This document shows positions 58,951-64,000 of a DNA stretch of 64,000 nt, piece after piece. The first letter of the stretch is position 1, and every line of letters starts with the position of its first letter. The stretch is from Silurus meridionalis (Eukaryota; Chordata; Actinopteri; Siluriformes; Siluridae), in the NCBI RefSeq assembly GCF_014805685.1, contig NC_060899.1, forward strand, positions 12,969,454 to 13,033,453, in the 5' to 3' direction. Position numbers and translations under genes: made by a program. The notes beneath the pieces are model-generated. The model worked only from the letters and a program-made list of their open reading frames with translations. It did no database searches and was not told where the DNA came from.

Positions 58951-61064
58951 ATCCTTTATGTACTAAAATACACAAATGCTGAAAGCCTGCATAACAGAAA
59001 CAGACTTATTCAGAAAAAAAAACATTTAAACCAAAAATATACCCTGAAAAGTGTAATTCATTGTTTATGATTATCTGATATTAATAAGCTCCAACCCATT
59101 TTTTTAAATGAACATAGAAATGTTTTTGGTTTTTGGCTGCTGCTGTGTTGTCAAATTTAATGATGCATATGTTTTTGTGTTTTGCACAATGTGTGTGCAA
59201 ATGTAGCAGTGTCTTAATAATTTAGGTATGATATATCATGGGTATCGCTGTATTATTTAATTATTTATTTGTTTTTACTGCAGCCCGCATTGCATAACTT
59301 TCCAGTCCGGGAATTGCATATTGATCCACAGACTATATTAAGGATATCTTTAAAAAAATATGTTCTTTGGACTCTAACCTGCAGTTTAATTACAGCTACA
59401 CTAAAACTGCAGAATTATATTATTTGCTTGATCAAGCGTCACCATCTATTGCAAATACCATATAAGTATTGCATAACAACGTTACAGCACGATGAAGAGA
59501 CAGTCGGAAGACATTAAAAGCAACAAGATTTGCAATTTACAGTTTGGCTGGTGACATCAGTGATGGTCATGGCTTTAAACGTATTTTTCTTTCCTTTTTT
59601 TTGGTTTTGATTTAAAGTTTTTGAGTTCTACTACCATACCAACTTTGCCAAATAAACTCATAGAAAGACTGTAATGAAAAATGCATTATCTATATTTCCC
59701 TGAAAACTCATCCCCAGGCCAAAGTAAAAAAAAAAAAAGACATTTATAATAGAAGGCATATCAGCAATACCTTTTTTTTCTTTTTTTTCTTTTTTTGCTA
59801 TTTGTACAATCAAATTGTACAAAGGATTCTGAGGGCTGTAAATATAAATGTCCCTCAGGTTTTCCCAGGAGTATTTGGTATTTGAAATAAATGTACAATG
59901 GCTTTTTCATTCATAAATGCTACAAGTATGCATAAATTAGTATCAAGCTGAGTTAATATTAGAGAGCAGTCTAAAAACGTTCTCTAACGAGAATATAAAA
60001 AAAAATCACCCAACAGCAGTCTTCTATTTATCTCTTCCCTTGTAGATTTCTGATGACTCTTCATTAAATATCTATTGATTCCGTCTTTTGCGAACACATT
60101 AAAGATCGATCGATCCGAACCCAAATGCACTACAGTTTCCCCGTTCGTAAAAATACACAGAAGGTCTTAATTATTGCTGGGAGGTAGCTAATATATAAGA
60201 AATTGTAATTAATGCGCTAATCGCTAACATCACGAAAAGGTTTTTTTTCCTGATTTGATGCACATTGTTAGCATTATACATTTTATTATCCAAAAGCCAC
60301 TACACTTCCTTGTTTGTCACCTGTCGCTAATCACTTCTGTTCCTCATCACATTGATTAGCATTTGTGCAGAGTATATATTGTAACTAGTCTAAAAAGGCT
60401 CCAGTTTTTCATTAAGATTATTTAGCACTTTATTAAACCTTTCCTGGACCTGAATTCTCTCTTTGCTCCTAACATATGCTACTTCTAGAAGCTGTCAGAA
60501 GTTATATAGCTGCGTCTAAATATATACAGCATACCATAATTTAGTATTGAACTGCACATGCTTGGATGTAGCTTTTCATTATTGTGAAATAAATCATTTA
60601 TTCGAGCTGGATTTACAGATTCAACACTTGTAGAAGGTGACTCATTTGCATAGATGACCAGAAATCATAGAATTAATGCCAGTGCATGTCAAAATCTATT
60701 GCCAAGCTTCTGCACATAACTACGTTCTTCTACACACATCCCTGCATTTCTGAGGTCCAGCTAATAAGACTTGCCTTACACAGAGCTCTACAAGTCACCT
60801 GGTTAATGAGAGGGGTATAACTAGCGTCAGCGTTATTGCTGAGACCACCGGGTGGATTTTGGTGCCGCTTTTAGTTACAACGGTTTCTTTTTGCATTAGC
60901 TCCAGGTGCTGTGTTTGGAGGATGGAACGTAGTATTAAGCTTTTGCGGTAAGGTCTCTGCCATATCAGAGCCTTTTCAGACAGACCCAGAGGTGTTTAAC
61001 ATGCAATCAGACAGACTGGTATGAGAATATTTTATTACAAAATGGAATTAAGCAATTACAAGTT
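58951..61064. other. Non-genic stretch
   Basis: AT-rich with several homopolymer runs (T-runs at 59769-59796, A-run at 59727-59738). No supported gene. Confidence 0.45.
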
Positions 61065-61130
61065 CTGCTGTTCGGTAAGTCGCTCAGGATTAAGGGCGCC
61101 TGCCAATTGGCATGAATGTAAATGTAAACG
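61065..61130 (+). repeat. SINE/LINE tail fragment
   Basis: gtaagtcgctcaggattaag, ggcgcctgccaattggcatg, then aatgtaaatgtaaacg. Same conserved block as at 16186-16240. Confidence 0.55.
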
Positions 61131-61489
61131 TTTCAGAGTTTCACTGTGATAACTTTGGTGCGAATTAAAGAAAATTGGATTTATGAGGCTGCAAATGCAG
61201 CATGAACATGGAAATCTTACTTTTTTGAGTGTTTTTAATTTTCCTCCATAATTTATGCTCTTCCCAAAATCACGTTTATTACTTCAAAAGGTTCACTAAA
61301 CCCATGATCATAGTCTGGGTATATGTATGTGTGTCTGTGTGTGTTTGCACAAGTACGTGTGCCCCAACAATGTCCAAACGTGACAAAGCATTGCAATCAA
61401 TAATGCCATCGTATAGCAATCATTTCTTAGGACCTTCTCATCAAGCTGGTGTAGAATATGAAGGACAAAGTACACTTGAGGGATTTATT

Positions 61490-62060
61490 CAATTAGTTTT
61501 TATTTTGTATAGCGCTTTTAACAATGAACATTGTCTCAAAGCAACTTTACACAGATAATGTGGTGATAATAAATAAATAAGATGTTCTTTATAAGTGTAA
61601 CGTTATCCCTGATGAACAAGCCGGTGGCGACTGTGGCAAGAAAAAACTCCCCGAGATGGCATAAGGAAGAAACCTTGAGAGGAACCAGACTCAAGAGGGA
61701 ACCCGTCCTCATCTGGGTTGCACCGAATGTCCATTTACTGCAGAAATACGATGTTGCGGGGTACAGTGATGGTGATCAGAAGCAAACTGTAGTCCTGAGT
61801 CAATGTAACAGTCTGTTGATATTAACTACAGTCCAAATCCATCCTCAAAGCTCCCGTTATTACTCCGGAATTTCATGGACAGTTACATATGTATTTCCCA
61901 TTCGATTTCACCCCTTCTAATTTCCAGAAGTGCCATGAGGCACTTGTCATGAAGAGCAGAACTCACCTTTCAGACTGCTCTAAATGGTGCTCATACCAGT
62001 TGGATTGGCAATGTTCAGTTTGTTGTACTGTGAGAAAGAGCATTGCTGGGGGTCAGGGGT
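61490..62060 (+). repeat. Dispersed repeat ('aggaaccagactc' family), longest copy
   Basis: Begins with tttgtatagcgcttttaaca, atgaacattgtctcaaagca, actttacacag. It continues with ccggtggcgactgtggcaag, aaaaaactccccgagatggc and 'aaaccttgagaggaaccaga ctcaagagggaacccgtcct', and ends after 'gtccaaatccatcctcaaag'. It aligns with the shorter copies at 12.9 and 16.9 kb. A 112-residue open frame crosses it but is not conserved in the other copies, so the element is most likely non-coding. Confidence 0.7.
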
Positions 62061-63956
62061 CCAGACTTACATGAAAAGCACATCTCTAAATAATGTCTCA
62101 TTAATTATGGCAATTAAAAATAAAAAATTTTATATAAATATATTGGCAAATTGTTTACAATTTTCAAAGCCTAACATTCATCTTATTGTTGCGTTCTCAA
62201 CATTAAATGTAAAAGTATACAGAACAATTAATAGTACCACAATAAATATGACTGTAACAATAGAAACAAAAAAAAGAGGTACAATATAAAAATCGATAAA
62301 AAGAAACGAGAATATTGACCTGCTGACAGGTCGGGGAAGTTTAAGAGATTGAATGTGAGACTGGTGCCTGCTGTAATGAATACAAAAAGCCATATTCGAG
62401 ATGTACACCAGAAGTCCTAGAGATTTCCCACTCACACAGTTTAGATCCAACAACTTCATTTCTAATATTCACATGCAAGTAGAGAATCAGGAGCCAAACA
62501 CTCTGCAGGAACAGGGCTGGGCAGCCATACACCATATTGTTTAATCTGTAGATTGGCACCAGTGAATTGATGGACACATCATGAAGTCCTCTGACGACCA
62601 AATCAAGACAAAATCACTTTCTGCAATCAAGACGCCATCTAGTCAACATGGCATCTAGTCATCAATAATTTTTCTCTAGTGCTTTTTGTGCTCCAGTGAT
62701 CTGATCCCAGAAAGATCGTTTGCTACACAGCATCTGTTGTCTCAACATGTCTTTTGTGCCTCACGCCTAAAATTGGCACATTTTTGGACGCATGAGACGC
62801 GGATGTGAGAAATCGTGTTTGTGCTATCCATAATTTGTAACACCTCGCGCAGCGAGAAAGCCGGTGATGGAGTTTACACACGGTGATGGACACAGATCAA
62901 TAAACACCACGGGGTTCTATCAAACCCACAGAGTTAGTGCAAAATCAAAAGCGCAGCAGGAAATGAAAACCTGTAGAGGTTCTTGAATCAGACTCGCATT
63001 TAGGACATAATGTCAGCCAAGACTAACCATGTATAAGAGCAGGAGAATGCCTCGCAAAGTCAAACAGATATCATAATGGGAAATGTCAGGAATTTTTCAT
63101 ATCATTATCACAAAGTTGCAATTCGATGATACCGATACGTTGGATGAAATTTCTAATCTCTGCATTTCGAAATTTAATTGAGACCTGTCAAGATGCCTTC
63201 GGATGAAAGAAATAATTGGTAGCTCCATTTTAAAAAAATCTGCATCTTCATAACATTCTAACACTTCTCAATGACCTACAGCTACATAATGAGCTCAGTA
63301 TTAAAGGACATTGTAATAAGTTAGAGGTGACTGTGTTTCTGATGGCTTATGCATAATGAACATGACCTTTTTAGATCATAGATGTGTGACAAGCCACGAT
63401 AAAACCTGAAAAACAGTAAATGTAAACGTATTAATTCGTTACCCAGGGTGTTTAATCAAACCTGTATTCTTTCCTCCCCAACTTTTTTAAAGTGTGCTAA
63501 TAATGTAGCAATATTCCATCACTGTTTCTCTCATTAAAGTTTCCCAAACTTTTCCATCTAGAAGGAATTTCAGCCTTCATCATAAAGGTTGAAATATTCA
63601 GATCGGTCCGAATTAAGTGCCAAAACAAAGGAATGAAGGATGTCAAACGAATGCAGATTGTCAAGTAAATGAAGGCGGAAATCGAAGCGAAGGTGGATGC
63701 AGGACGCAATAATTAGAGGCCATGAACTGTGCAACTGTAACGGAGGACTTATTATGTAGTCGAACATCATGCAACATGTTGTCTTTTAGTAGTTATCAGA
63801 AAAGTAGGTTAGCTTTTAAAAATTTGCACAACACGTATGAGTAAATGGTACAGTATCTCTAGTCTTTATTCCAAAATCCTAATAATGGCCGAATCAACTT
63901 GATTTCCATGGGTGGAGTATTGCAATATATTAAGCGTAATTCAAGGGATCATTATA
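62061..63956. other. Non-genic stretch
   Basis: No supported gene or element. Short CpG-containing patches near 62770-62880 have no coding signal. Confidence 0.45.
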
Positions 63957-64000
63957 CACTATATGTGCACTAAGAACTATATGCTTTTTGAACATCACGT
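63957..64000. mobile_element. 'cactatatgg' MITE family, left end cut by window edge
   Basis: A TA (63955-63956) precedes cactatatgtgcactaagaa, followed by tatatgctttttgaacatca, which matches the first 60 bp of the family (compare 46573-46600). The rest lies outside the window. Confidence 0.75.

Overview
This is AT-rich vertebrate nuclear DNA, almost certainly from a ray-finned fish. The evidence is the dense mix of Tc1-like transposon fossils, miniature TA-target elements, hAT-type ends, an RTE-clade LINE, tRNA-derived SINE pieces and very long uninterrupted dinucleotide arrays. Several dispersed families look like those I know from ostariophysan fishes, catfish included. That is recognition from memory, not a search. 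Nothing suggests bacterial, phage or plasmid DNA: there are no operons, no ribosome-binding sites and no CRISPR array.

The window is gene-poor. The only stretch I would defend as host coding sequence is a short GC-rich exon at 32434-32590 (+), 52 codons long and ending at a GT donor in phase 1. I do not recognise its protein. A second gene signal is a GC-rich, purine-rich block at about 54720-54941 (+), which ends at a consensus donor and looks like a 5' untranslated first exon. If both are real, most of the window is intron or intergenic DNA of one or two plus-strand genes. No tRNA, rRNA or other RNA gene was found.

Layout. 1-2.8 kb: no gene. 2.8-7.4 kb: hAT-like repeat, a Tc1 transposase fossil, two TA arrays with MITEs, a second Tc1 fossil and the first copy of a 'cactatatgg' MITE family. 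8.26-8.8 kb: degenerate 30-bp minisatellite, followed by a SINE. 10-14.5 kb: old dispersed repeats, a hAT-type end and a nested pair of TA-target transposons. 15.8-22 kb: more MITE, hAT and RTE pieces, and a second copy of the inner nested transposon. 22.9-24.5 kb: a 5'-truncated RTE LINE with an 18-bp target duplication. 24.5-32 kb: quiet, with one dispersed repeat, a (CTTT)n array and a Tc1 fossil. 32-34.2 kb: candidate coding exon, a complete pogo-like MITE and a palindrome. 35-41 kb: SINE, eroded Tc1 and hAT pieces. 41-50 kb: quiet apart from two MITE copies, one of them lodged in a tetranucleotide array. 50-53.5 kb: repeats, including an internally deleted Tc1 element. 54-56 kb: candidate first exon inside a cluster of GT/CA arrays. 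56-64 kb: quiet, ending in another MITE copy cut by the window edge.

No genes here visibly work together, and I found no new multi-gene system. The items most worth checking are the two candidate exons, the 34-kb palindrome, the double-stranded-open minisatellite, the nested transposon with its sibling copy, and the internally deleted Tc1 element.
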